A stretch of 64,000 nucleotides of DNA from Methyloceanibacter sp. wino2 (GTDB lineage: Bacteria; Pseudomonadota; Alphaproteobacteria; Rhizobiales; Methyloligellaceae), in NCBI RefSeq assembly GCF_003071365.1, contig NZ_CP028960.1:1860001-1924000 (forward strand). The letters run 5' to 3'. Positions 8,834-15,742 of the stretch are shown in pieces. The position numbers and the translations under genes are program-made. The notes beneath the pieces are model-generated. The model did no database searches, had not been told where the DNA came from, and saw nothing but the letters and a program-made list of their open reading frames with translations. How positions within the stretch are numbered: the first letter of the stretch is position 1; each line of letters begins with the position of its first letter.

Positions 8834-9672
8834 CTACGAGAGCGCTTCGAGGCTGATTGCGTCGGTCGTGCGCGGATCGCCGGGGCTCTGATCCGAGCGA
8901 TCGATCCAAACTTCGGGCGGCGAAGCGGTGGCGCTGCCGAACAGCGTCGCGAACGCGACCTCGGCGGCATCGCGCCCCACTCCGATCCTGACCAGCCCAT
9001 CAAGGGCGGCCTGCCGCGTCGGGTCGAACAGCCACCAGCGGTCACCGAGATAGGCTTCGAACACCGCATGAAAATCGGGGGCGAGAGGCCGAATGCGTAG
9101 CATGTGACGTAGCGTGCGGGGATGCCGAGTGCGCGGCAGAAGGTGATTCCGAGATGCGCAAAATCGCGGCACACGCCCGCGCGGTTCATGATTGTCTCCG
9201 CCGCCGTGGTCTCCGCGTCGCTGCTCCCCGGCATATAGGCGATATGATCGTTGATCCAGTTGCAAATGGAGCTGACTCTCTGATGACCCTTGGGGAGTTG
9301 ACCGAACTCTGCCTGCGCAAATCCCGCAACCCGATCCGAGGGTACGAAGCGCGTCGGCAAGAGGTAGGGCAGCAGTGAAAACGGCAGCGCGGCAACCGGC
9401 ACTTCGGCCAATGTCTGCGGATCGGCTCTCACGACATCGAGAGTGAGGTCCGCCTCATAGTGGAGCGACAACGTGCCCGGCGAAGCCGGAACGCGTAAGT
9501 AGCGGTTCCCGAGACCCGGGGTGTCGTAGGACTCGACATTGACGCCCTGACTGACCGTGACCGTATCATTCAGGTTGGCATTTGTTGCCAGGCGCGCGAC
9601 CTCGACATTGAATACGAAGATCGTATCCGCCGTGACCTCATAGTTCAGGTTGCAACCGAGTTTGACGGTCAT
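8834..9672 (-). CDS. Transglutaminase-like cysteine peptidase family protein (frameshifted)
   Basis: The first about 195 residues carry a beta-rich N-terminal region, then the transglutaminase core with the catalytic Cys in NRAGVCRDFAHLG. After CYAFGL the frame fails. The rest of the core, with catalytic His (PDFHAVFEAYLGDRWWLFDPTR) and Asp, is encoded one base earlier and stops at 8834. Restoring one base in the run of five G (plus strand 9077-9081) gives 279 residues, which fits the family. The uninterrupted frame instead runs to 8734 with an Arg/Ser-rich tail. The family includes cytoplasmic transglutaminase/protease-like enzymes of unknown substrate. The gene ends about 100 bases before the rpoE promoter and has no clear operon partner. 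Confidence 0.78.
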
Positions 9673-9705
9673 CCGCGTCGTTTTCCTTGGGTGAGAGGGA
9701 CGCTG

Positions 9706-10638
9706 CTAGCGAAGCTCGGCGACCTTCAGCCGGGCAATGGCGGCGAAGGCGCCCTCCGCGTATGTTTCCAAGTAGGTCTGGAACATCTCGGCGTTCTCGC
9801 TGTCCTTGATGCTCTCCCAGTAGGCAAGTTCGACGGGATCCGCCTCCGGCAGCTCAGGCTCACCTTCCTTTTCGGAAAGCACCTTCAGGCGCTCGGCAGC
9901 GAGCGCGGCAAATGCCCCTTCCGGATACTTGTCGAGATAGGCCTCGAACTCGGCGACGACATCGCCGTCCCGGATGCTTTCCCAAAAGGCAAGCTCGTAT
10001 TCCGGCGGTTCATGCGTTTCCACGTCGAGCGCTTCCTGACTGGGTGTGTCCTCCTCGGATAGGACGGGTTCGCCATCCTCGAACACGATACGGTAGGCTC
10101 TTACCGGCTGCTCGATGTTCTTGACGTATTGCTCGCCCAAGTCGGCGTAGACGTAGTTCGTCAATTTGCGCACATATTCGTGTACGCCGCGCGACAGACA
10201 AACTCCGTCCGGTTCCGACAGCGACTCGAGCCGCGCGGCGACGTTGACGCCATCGCCGAAAATATCGGCATCCTTCACCATGACGTCTCCCACGTTGACG
10301 CCGATCCGAAAGGACAGGCCGTCATGCTCCGCCTCCTTGGCGTTCACACGCATGATTTCGCGTTGAATCTTCACGGCGCAGTCGACGGCATTCACCGCGC
10401 TCGCAAACTCCGCGACGACGCTGTCGCCGGCAGTGCCCGTGATTCGACCGGCGTGAGCCTCTATGAGCTCATCGATCAATTTCCGGCGCTCCGTCAGAAG
10501 CTGCAGCGTTCGCTCCTCGTCATGCTCCATGTGAGACGAGAAACGCACCACATCGGCGGCCAGTATGCCGACGAGCTTCCGTTCGATACGCGGCGATGTA
10601 GGTACGGGTTCCATTAGATCTTTCGAATCGTGTGACAT
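9706..10638 (-). CDS. Class III adenylate/guanylate cyclase with C-terminal WxSI repeats
   Basis: A 310-residue soluble protein. The class III cyclase domain spans about 20-185, with KLVGILAADVVRFSSHM (metal-binding Asp), GTAGDSVVAEFASAV and IGVNVGDVMVKDADIFGDGVNVAARLE (second Asp, Asn/Arg of the active site). The C-terminus has two copies of a 35-40 residue unit (ELAFWESI...YLDKYPEGAFAALA and ELAYWESI...YLETYAEGAFAAIA), of a type common in alphaproteobacterial cyclases and thought to mediate protein contacts. ATG 10638 is preferred over an in-frame GTG at 10644. A Crp/Fnr regulator lies 5 kb away, but a functional link is not shown. Confidence 0.87.
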   Translation of the reverse strand: MSHDSKDLMEPVPTSPRIERKLVGILAADVVRFSSHMEHDEERTLQLLTERRKLIDELIEAHAGRITGTAGDSVVAEFASAVNAVDCAVKIQREIMRVNAKEAEHDGLSFRIGVNVGDVMVKDADIFGDGVNVAARLESLSEPDGVCLSRGVHEYVRKLTNYVYADLGEQYVKNIEQPVRAYRIVFEDGEPVLSEEDTPSQEALDVETHEPPEYELAFWESIRDGDVVAEFEAYLDKYPEGAFAALAAERLKVLSEKEGEPELPEADPVELAYWESIKDSENAEMFQTYLETYAEGAFAAIARLKVAELR

Positions 10639-10714
10639 CTGCACTCACCCTGCAGGACCTTGCACTGACAATTCCCATGCGGCTGGTCCGGTTCCGTGCG
10701 CCCCAAATTCGGTG

Positions 10715-10739
10715 GGAACATGACAGCGCCTTTGATGTT
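10715..10739 (+). promoter_or_regulatory. EcfG-type general stress promoter for csbD-like gene
   Basis: GGAAC (10715-10719), 16 bases, TGTT (10736-10739), 41 bases before the ATG at 10780. It resembles the EcfG consensus GGAAC-N16/17-CGTT, and five other sites in this region have the same spacing and -10. Confidence 0.7.
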
Positions 10740-10779
10740 CTCAAAGCATCCAACTGCATCGCAAGGAGGATTGAAGGAA

Positions 10780-10983
10780 ATGAACTGGGATCAGATCGAA
10801 GGAAACTGGAAGCAATTGCGCGGTAAGGCGCAACAGCAATGGGGCCACCTGACCAATGACGACCTTGATGTCGTCGAAGGGCGCCGCGACCAGCTCGTGG
10901 GCAAGGTGCAAGAGCGCTATGGCGTGGCCAAAGAAGAGGCAGAGCGGCAAGTCGACGATTGGATGAAAAGCATCTCGGGATAG
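10780..10983 (+). CDS. CsbD family stress protein
   Basis: A 67-residue hydrophilic protein beginning MNWDQIEGNWKQLRGKAQQQW and containing the CsbD pattern DLDVVEGRRDQLVGKVQERYG. Family members are abundant general-stress proteins of unknown mechanism (CsbD in Bacillus is sigma-B controlled; YjbJ is the E. coli form). ATG 10780 follows a strong AAGGAGG and the EcfG-type promoter. Longer in-frame starts would lie upstream of the predicted transcription start. A clear intrinsic terminator follows at 11009, so it is a single-gene unit. Confidence 0.93.
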   Translation: MNWDQIEGNWKQLRGKAQQQWGHLTNDDLDVVEGRRDQLVGKVQERYGVAKEEAERQVDDWMKSISG

Positions 10984-11008
10984 CCCGCGCAAACCCTCCC
11001 TCCTATCT

Positions 11009-11042
11009 AAAGGGGCGGCCTTGAGAGGCTGCCCCTTTTTTG
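11009..11042 (+). terminator. Intrinsic terminator after csbD-like gene
   Basis: Stem AAGGGGCGGCC, loop TTGAGA, stem GGCTGCCCCTT, then a run of T. It starts 26 bases after the CsbD stop. Confidence 0.9.
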
Positions 11043-11063
11043 TAAGAGCCGTCGCTTGCCGTT

Positions 11064-11270
11064 TCATCGTGCGCTCGAAAGCCGCTGGGAAAGCGCGGCG
11101 CGGCACGAGCCGACCCAGTAGAGCGCCCCGACCCAGAGTTTTCGCCATGCATGCTTGCCGCTCTTGTCGCAGCGCCGCCGCAGAAGCTCCCTGGCGTAGG
11201 CGCGCTTCCTTGCGCTCAGATCGGGCTTCACAAGCGCGCTGCGTAGTTCGTGATCACTGAGCTTTTCCAT
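11064..11270 (-). CDS. Small basic protein, last gene of a YqjD/YqjE-like operon
   Basis: A 68-residue Arg/Lys-rich protein (MEKLSDHELRSALVKP, then SARKRAYARELLRRR) with a weakly hydrophobic stretch (WVGALYWVGSC). The ATG at 11270 lies 26 bases beyond the stop of the holin-like gene. By position it corresponds to yqjK in the E. coli yqjDEK operon, though no firm sequence match can be claimed. Longer frames in the same register reach 11612 but overlap the neighbouring gene on the same strand and are not credible. Function unknown. Confidence 0.55.
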   Translation of the reverse strand: MEKLSDHELRSALVKPDLSARKRAYARELLRRRCDKSGKHAWRKLWVGALYWVGSCRAALSQRLSSAR

Positions 11271-11295
11271 GCGTGCTGTCTCGCTCGGCGCGGCG

Positions 11296-11697
11296 CTACC
11301 GTCTTGTCGCCAGGAAGCCCGACACGAATGCGATCGCCACCAGTGGCAGGGCTCCGACGCGCTGCGTGGCACGGGAAAGCCCCTTGTCGACGAGCGCCAG
11401 AGCCTCGCCCGGCGCCGCAATGGCAGCCGCTTCGCGCGATTTCGTGCGCGCTGCCAACGGCAGGATGGCGAGAACCACAAGCGCCAATCCCAGCAAACAT
11501 CCCGCGACGATCCCTGCGGCTTCGATGGGACGGAGGCCGATCGAATCGACGAGCGCATAGTAGGCGGCAACGAGACCGAAAGCTGCGGCGAACAGGAGAC
11601 AGACGATCGCAACCGCGATGACGATGACCTTGTGCACGACCGCGCTGATCGAGTTGTCGATGCGCTGCTTGACTTGTGAAATCAGCGTAAGGATCAT
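11296..11697 (-). CDS. YqjE/DUF1469-type (phage holin family) membrane protein
   Basis: A 133-residue protein with two strong membrane helices (VIVIAVAIVCLLFAAAFGLVAAYYAL and AAGIVAGCLLGLALVVLAILPLAA), a charged linker and a short hydrophobic C-terminus. This is the layout of the YqjE/holin superfamily III-like proteins that accompany ElaB/YqjD ribosome-associated membrane proteins. The ATG at 11697 is 12 bases after the YqjD-like stop, so the two are co-transcribed from the EcfG-type promoter at 12043-12019. A role in stationary phase or stress is inferred from that promoter. Confidence 0.75.
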   Translation of the reverse strand: MILTLISQVKQRIDNSISAVVHKVIVIAVAIVCLLFAAAFGLVAAYYALVDSIGLRPIEAAGIVAGCLLGLALVVLAILPLAARTKSREAAAIAAPGEALALVDKGLSRATQRVGALPLVAIAFVSGFLATRR

Positions 11698-11709
11698 TGC
11701 GCGCGGCTC

Positions 11710-11988
11710 TCATCGCCGCATGAAGGCGCCGAGCAGCAGGCCAAGGCCCACGGCGATCGCGAGGGCGGCCAGGGGGTTGCGCCGCACGGCTTCTTCCGCT
11801 TCGTGCACGCCTTCCGCAGCGCCTTCCTGAGCGCGGCTCAGGCCCTCGCTTGCGAGTTTGCTGACCTTCGCGCCCATGGCACTCAACTCGGACTGTATCT
11901 TGCCAACTTCGTCGACGAGCTTGTCGAGGTGCTCGCGCGCCGCAGCTGCCGTATCGTTTCCACCTTGGCCGGGTCTTGCAGTAGACAT
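11710..11988 (-). CDS. ElaB/YqjD/DUF883-like membrane-anchored protein
   Basis: A 92-residue protein. An amphipathic helix (AREHLDKLVDEVGKIQSELS) is followed by the tail-anchor motif RRNPLAALAIAVGLGLLLGAFMRR, typical of the ElaB/YqjD/DUF883 family. In E. coli this family tethers inactive ribosomes to the inner membrane in stationary phase. The ATG at 11988 follows AGGGGAGA. The frame could be extended to 12201, but those residues are not family-like and would cross the promoter. It is the first gene of a three-gene minus-strand unit sharing a palindromic promoter with the divergent YihY gene. Confidence 0.82.
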   Translation of the reverse strand: MSTARPGQGGNDTAAAAREHLDKLVDEVGKIQSELSAMGAKVSKLASEGLSRAQEGAAEGVHEAEEAVRRNPLAALAIAVGLGLLLGAFMRR

Positions 11989-12016
11989 CGTATCTCCCCT
12001 GGTCATGAATGCTTTG

Positions 12017-12043
12017 GGAACACCAGCTTGTGCGCATTGTTCC
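12017..12043. promoter_or_regulatory. Palindromic bidirectional EcfG-type promoter
   Basis: The inverted repeat GGAACA (12017-12022) - N15 - TGTTCC (12038-12043) yields GGAAC-N16-TGTT on both strands. On the plus strand it faces the YihY gene (ATG 12101), and on the minus strand the YqjD-like operon (ATG 11988). Each half supplies the -35 for one strand and the -10 for the other. Confidence 0.72.
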
Positions 12044-12100
12044 CTTCTCTGTGTGGCGTCTGATTGAAACACCGGGGAACGTGTCGGAAGATCCTGAACC

Positions 12101-13243
12101 ATGAGGAACAGTCGCAACTCTTTGGTCACTGACATTGCTCTGCTCGCAGGACTCTTTGCCCTGGCGTTCCAACTGGATAGGTCCCGCAGGGATCCGGGCA
12201 CAGGTGCATCGAAAGCAGAGCCGGACGACAGCGACCTGCGGCCCTCCCAGGAGCCCCACCATTTTCATGAAAGCCGGAAGAACGAGGCCGGCCGCGGACG
12301 CGCGGCCTCGTCCCCGACCGGCATCCCCGGCAAGGGCTGGATGGATGTGCTGTGGCGTATCTACAACCAGCTGCAGAACGATCGCTTGCTCGCCGTGGCC
12401 GCGGGCGTCGTCTTCTATATGCTGCTCGCTCTGTTCCCCGCGCTGACGGCACTGGTTTCGCTCTACGGCCTCGTATCCGATCCCGCCGAGATCAACGCGC
12501 AGCTTTCCCTGTTGGCTGGTGTCGTGCCCAACGACGCCGTCGAAATCGTGCGGGACCAGGTCACGCGCGTCTCGGAGGCGCGGTCCGGGTCGCTCGGTCT
12601 TGGTTTCTTGATCGGACTTGCGTTCGCGCTTTGGAGCACCAACGGCGGCATGAAGGCGATTATCGATTCGCTGAACGTCGTCTACGACGAGCGCGAGAAG
12701 CGCAGCTTCGTGAAACTGACGCTGGTCTCCTTCGCCTTCACGATCGGCAGTCTCGTCCTGGTGTTCTTGGCCTTGGCGGCGGTCGTGGTGACTCCGCTCG
12801 TGATGCCATGGCTCGGGCTGGAATCCATGAACGAGCGGATCATTTCATTGCTGCGCTGGCCGGCGCTGCTGATCGTAGTGCTGGTATGGCTGGCGCTGCT
12901 TTACCGCTACGGTCCCAGCCGCACGGCCGCGCAGTGGCAGTGGCTCAGTATCGGCAGTGTGTTCGCGGCCCTGTGCTGGCTGGCCGCGTCCAGCCTGTTC
13001 TCCTGGTATCTCTCCAACTTCGCCAACTACAACGCGACCTACGGCTCACTCGGCGCTGTCATCGGGTTGATGATGTGGCTTTGGGTTTCGGTCATCGTCG
13101 TGCTGTTCGGCGCGGAACTGAATGCCGAGCTCGAGCACCAGACTGCGGAAGACACGACCGTGCGCCCGAGCAACCGCTCGGAGCGCGCGGCGCTGTCATG
13201 GCGGACACGGTCGGCAAGGCCTGGCGCTGAGAAGGCCCGCTAG
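12101..13243 (+). CDS. YihY/virulence factor BrkB family membrane protein
   Basis: A 380-residue inner-membrane protein. A short N-terminal hydrophobic segment (IALLAGLFALAFQL) and a charged linker are followed by the YihY core, starting GVVFYMLLALFPALTALVSLYGLV (conserved FY and P). Five further helices include ALWSTNGGMKAIIDSLNVVYDE, FAFTIGSLVLVFLALAAVVV and GAVIGLMMWLWVSVIVVLFGAELNAELEHQ. The family is widespread and of unsettled function; older annotation as RNase BN is wrong. The ATG at 12101 lies 60 bases after the -10 of the palindromic promoter. EcfG control is inferred. Confidence 0.9.
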   Translation: MRNSRNSLVTDIALLAGLFALAFQLDRSRRDPGTGASKAEPDDSDLRPSQEPHHFHESRKNEAGRGRAASSPTGIPGKGWMDVLWRIYNQLQNDRLLAVAAGVVFYMLLALFPALTALVSLYGLVSDPAEINAQLSLLAGVVPNDAVEIVRDQVTRVSEARSGSLGLGFLIGLAFALWSTNGGMKAIIDSLNVVYDEREKRSFVKLTLVSFAFTIGSLVLVFLALAAVVVTPLVMPWLGLESMNERIISLLRWPALLIVVLVWLALLYRYGPSRTAAQWQWLSIGSVFAALCWLAASSLFSWYLSNFANYNATYGSLGAVIGLMMWLWVSVIVVLFGAELNAELEHQTAEDTTVRPSNRSERAALSWRTRSARPGAEKAR

Positions 13244-13264
13244 AGCGCGTCCGCGTTCGGGGCG

Positions 13265-13423
13265 TCAGAGCCGTCCGAGCAAGGCTAAGATCAGTACAAT
13301 GACGAGAACGAGGCCGACGATCCCCGTTGGACCGTAACCCCATCCGCGGCTGTAGCCCCAATTGGGGATCACGCCGATCAGGGCGAGGATCAAGATGATG
13401 ACGAGAATTGTCCCAAGGCTCAT
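13265..13423 (-). CDS. DUF3309 family micro membrane protein
   Basis: A 52-residue protein read on the minus strand, with an N-terminal helix MSLGTILVIILILALIGVIP, a central NWGYSRGWGYGPTG loop and a second helix IVGLVLVIVLILALLGRL. This two-helix layout with WGY...GYGP is characteristic of DUF3309, a family of unknown function common in Hyphomicrobiales. AGGAG precedes the ATG at 13423. It lies 74 bases downstream of the 24-residue peptide gene in the same direction and may share its EcfG-type promoter. The gene is short and easily missed by gene callers. Confidence 0.85.
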   Translation of the reverse strand: MSLGTILVIILILALIGVIPNWGYSRGWGYGPTGIVGLVLVIVLILALLGRL

Positions 13424-13497
13424 GTCGTAGTGCTCCTAATTTGTTTTGAGAGTGACTGGTGTCCAGGCGGAAACCGTCGATGCGCGAAGGCTTCGTC

Positions 13498-13572
13498 CTA
13501 AAAAATGCCGAGGAACGACAGGATGAAGCCCACCACGACGATGACCCCGATGATGTAGAAGATGTTGTGCAT
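13498..13572 (-). CDS. 24-residue hydrophobic membrane peptide
   Basis: A 24-codon frame starting MHNIFYIIGVIVVVGFIL and ending in FLGIF: one membrane helix and no other domain. It has an AGGAGAG ribosome site 6-7 bases before the ATG at 13572 and an EcfG-type promoter whose -10 lies 36 bases upstream (13611-13608). Similar single-helix proteins (annotated as small or DUF-type membrane proteins) occur beside DUF3309 and CsbD genes in related bacteria. Function unknown. The good ribosome site and promoter are the reasons to accept so short a gene. Confidence 0.65.
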   Translation of the reverse strand: MHNIFYIIGVIVVVGFILSFLGIF

Positions 13573-13607
13573 GGTGCTCTCCTGCCTTTTCTGATGCTTC
13601 GACAGGC

Positions 13608-13632
13608 AACACGGGACTGTTGCTTTTGTTCC
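13608..13632 (-). promoter_or_regulatory. EcfG-type promoter for the micro membrane protein genes
   Basis: On the minus strand GGAAC (13632-13628), 16 bases, TGTT (13611-13608). It lies upstream of the 24-residue peptide gene and then DUF3309. Confidence 0.68.
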
Positions 13633-13747
13633 ATGCGCACGACGGCGACTGGCGCACTGCATGCCGCACGTTGGGCTGTTGGCAACTGCTTCACCGCGAC
13701 GCCCACTCACTAAACGACCTGTGTCGTAAGTCGCCCGGCGCATTGTC

Positions 13748-13772
13748 GGAACATAGCCCTGCGCATGGTGTT
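13748..13772 (+). promoter_or_regulatory. EcfG-type promoter for the PRC-barrel gene
   Basis: GGAAC (13748-13752), 16 bases, TGTT (13769-13772), 69 bases before the ATG at 13841. It is divergent from the promoter at 13608-13632. Confidence 0.7.
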
Positions 13773-13840
13773 GCGAACGAGAACACGAACTGTGTTCGAG
13801 ACTGCACGATCATCATCATGGATTGAGGAGACTATACGTG

Positions 13841-14361
13841 ATGCGATTTCTCGTAACGACAGCGCTGGCCCTAACGCTCGCGACACCTGCGTTGGCAGCC
13901 AGCCAAGACGCGAAGCCTTTTGGGACCGTCGCGCAAAACGAAGCCGGTGACATCTATGCCTCGGAGCTCATTGGCATGCGCGTCTATGCGACCGACAAGG
14001 ACATGAGCAAAGAGGATGACAAGACGGCGTCGAAACCCGACTGGGACGACATCGGTGAAATCGACGACGTCATCCTGACCGAGAACGGTGAGGTGAAGGC
14101 CGTGATCGTCGGCGTCGGTGGCTTCTTGGGAATCGGCGAACGTGACATTGCGGTGAAAATGTCGAGCCTCAATATGGTTCGCGAGGCCGATGACGACGAC
14201 GATTTCTTTCTGGTTCTCAACGCCGACAAAGACGCTCTGATGAATGCGTCTGCCTATAAGCGTGCCGCTACACCGGCTGCCGCCCCAAGGCCGACGACGA
14301 TACCGAAGCCAAGAAGATGGACGACGAGTCCACAATGGAGTCCGACACAAAGGCCGAGTAG
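13841..14361 (+). CDS. Secreted PRC-barrel domain protein (probable frameshift near the C-terminus)
   Basis: The ATG at 13841 follows GAGGAG. A signal peptide (MRFLVTTALALTLATPALAA) precedes a PRC-barrel-like domain (about 30-125), with ASELIGMRVYATD, WDDIGEIDDVILTENGEVKAVIVGVGGFLGIG and RDIAVKMSSL. The uninterrupted frame runs to 14527 with an Arg/Pro-rich tail that overlaps a terminator. One C restored in 14283-14286 instead gives an acidic tail (KADDDTEAKKMDDEST) ending at TAG 14359-14361, just before the terminator at 14422. The coordinates follow that reading (173 residues). Such periplasmic PRC-barrel proteins are common in Hyphomicrobiales stress regulons; function unknown. Confidence 0.8.
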
Positions 14362-14421
14362 TCGCGGTTGCCGATCAAGGGCTCTGAGCCAGTTGCGGCT
14401 GAACGCCCGTCAAGTGCCAAG

Positions 14422-14449
14422 AAGGGTCGCTCGCGAGGCGGCCCTTTTT
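14422..14449 (+). terminator. Intrinsic terminator after the PRC-barrel gene
   Basis: AAGGGTCGC - TCGCGAG - GCGGCCCTT followed by T residues (one G-T pair in the stem). It lies 60 bases after the corrected stop and inside the uncorrected frame, which supports the frameshift reading. Confidence 0.75.
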
Positions 14450-14600
14450 GCCGTCCGGACACGCCCGACGGCATCCCATCGAAGGCAAGTTTACGGCCCC
14501 AGGCTTTTTGGGGCGCGATTAGCATAGCTTAATTCGGATCCCGCACCGGCTTGCTATGACTCCAAGCGAAGCCTCGGCGAACTTCTTGGATCTTGCCGAG

Positions 14601-14625
14601 GGAACGAACGTGGGGTGCGGGTGTT
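14601..14625 (+). promoter_or_regulatory. EcfG-type promoter for the EcfG-like sigma gene
   Basis: GGAAC (14601-14605), 16 bases, TGTT (14622-14625). It would start transcription near 14632, upstream of the ATG at 14769. It suggests autoregulation or control by the primary EcfG. Confidence 0.68.
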
Positions 14626-14768
14626 GCCCCCTCATGCAATCCGCACTCTCTCTTGGAAACAACTTCGCTCATGCGCATCAGCGCTTTGAGGGACCGCGCT
14701 CGTGCTGCAGTCCATCGATCGGCTTTGCCCGGTCGCCGGACCACCTATGGCGGTTAGGAAAAGCCACG

Positions 14769-15311
14769 ATGCGGGAAAGCACACAAACCGAGACAGTTTC
14801 GCAGGTTGCATCGGAAATTCCGATGTTACGGCGCTACGCGCGCTTTCTCGCGCGCGATATCGAATTGGCGGACGACCTTGTACAGGAATGTCTTGCGCGG
14901 GCGATCGCAAGGATCGACTCGTTTCAGCCGGGCACGAACCTTCAAGGCTGGTTGATCGTCATTCTCCGAAATGTCTTCTTCAACGAATGCCGCAGAGCCA
15001 AGCGGGAGCGGGTATCCCTCAAGGAGCTGGGAACGGCGGCGCCACAGCAGCTTCCGGCCCAGCAGGAAGACAGTTTGATGCTTTCGGAGCTCGAACGTGC
15101 CTTCATGTCCCTGAGCCCGGATCACCGCGAAATTCTGAGTCTCGTCGTTATCGAAGGGATGACATATGAGCAGACGGCGGAGGTTCTCGGGGTGACGATG
15201 GGAACGATCAAATCGCGACTGTCGCGTGCGCGTGCCTGTTTGGCCTCTCTCATGGATGACGGCGTGCCGCGCCCAATTGAACGAAGTAGGATCGTTGCTG
15301 AGGCCCTCTGA
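14769..15311 (+). CDS. ECF sigma factor, EcfG-like
   Basis: A 180-residue sigma factor. Region 2 has MLRRYARFLARDIELADDLVQECLARA and DSFQPGTNLQGWLIVILRNVFFNECRR, where DSFQPGTN is shared with EcfG/RpoE2 proteins. Region 4 has LSPDHREILSLVVIEGMTYEQTAEVLGVTMGTIKSRLSRARACL. The ATG at 14769 follows AGGAAA; an in-frame codon at 14634 lacks a ribosome site. Canonical EcfG is paired with NepR and PhyR. Neither is seen here, and the partner gene overlapping its 3' end is of a different type. It is probably an EcfG paralogue in the general stress network; that is inference. Confidence 0.85.
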   Translation: MRESTQTETVSQVASEIPMLRRYARFLARDIELADDLVQECLARAIARIDSFQPGTNLQGWLIVILRNVFFNECRRAKRERVSLKELGTAAPQQLPAQQEDSLMLSELERAFMSLSPDHREILSLVVIEGMTYEQTAEVLGVTMGTIKSRLSRARACLASLMDDGVPRPIERSRIVAEAL

Positions 15312-15543
15312 CGAAAACATCCACGAGTTCGTGGACGGTCGGCTCTCGGCGCGCGAGGCCGCAAAATTTGCCGCCCACGTCGCAGCGGATCCCGACTTGA
15401 GACGCAAAGTGGCCGCCCTGTGGTTGATCAACCAAATGCTCCGAGGCCTCGGGCAACACATTTTGGATGAGCCGGTCCCCGAGAGACTGGCGGAGATCGT
15501 CAGGGGCCGTCCCTCGGCGCCGGAAGACTCTTCGACCGCTTAG
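15256..15543 (+). CDS. Putative anti-sigma factor overlapping the sigma gene
   Basis: A 95-residue small protein whose core (ENIHEFVDGRLSAREAAKFAAHV, ADPDLRRKVAALWLINQMLRGLG) resembles the N-terminal helical domain of membrane anti-sigma factors. No zinc-binding HxxxCxxC pattern and no membrane helix are present. The start is uncertain. ATG 15256 overlaps the sigma gene by 56 bases; a non-ATG codon near 15292, just before the sigma stop, would give a protein closer to the domain boundary. Overlap with the sigma gene supports a sigma/anti-sigma pair. It is not NepR-like in sequence. Confidence 0.68.
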   Translation: MTACRAQLNEVGSLLRPSDENIHEFVDGRLSAREAAKFAAHVAADPDLRRKVAALWLINQMLRGLGQHILDEPVPERLAEIVRGRPSAPEDSSTA

Positions 15544-15742
15544 CGGTTTTCCATTCGCCGTTTCTGCTCCGCGCGGATACGAAAGCCGGAGGGACAAGGT
15601 GCCGCAAACGGCACGACGATCGCCCTTTGGCATTTCAAATGGGCGGTCCTAGAGGAGTGGCCGCACTGGCCATAAGTTGAAGGTGACCTCCCATAGACAG
15701 TCGACTAGACTTTCGCGCGCCGTTTGCCTTGAGACCTGGGCC

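Larger units (their letters stand above)
14362..14768. other. Non-coding stretch between PRC-barrel gene and ECF sigma gene
   Basis: This stretch contains the terminator at 14422-14449, a second hairpin GCCCCA-N7-TGGGGC (14496-14514) without a T run, and the EcfG-type promoter at 14601-14625. About 140 bases of untranslated leader then precede the sigma gene. No credible gene is seen. Confidence 0.6.

Noticed and set aside
14496-14514. Hairpin GCCCCA-N7-TGGGGC as a terminator
   Set aside because: It lacks a T run on either strand, and a better terminator lies at 14422-14449.
15621-15646. Hairpin CGCCCTTTG...CAAATGGGCG as a terminator of the sigma/anti-sigma unit
   Set aside because: The stem is good but no T tract follows, so it could equally be a leader structure of the Crp/Fnr gene.
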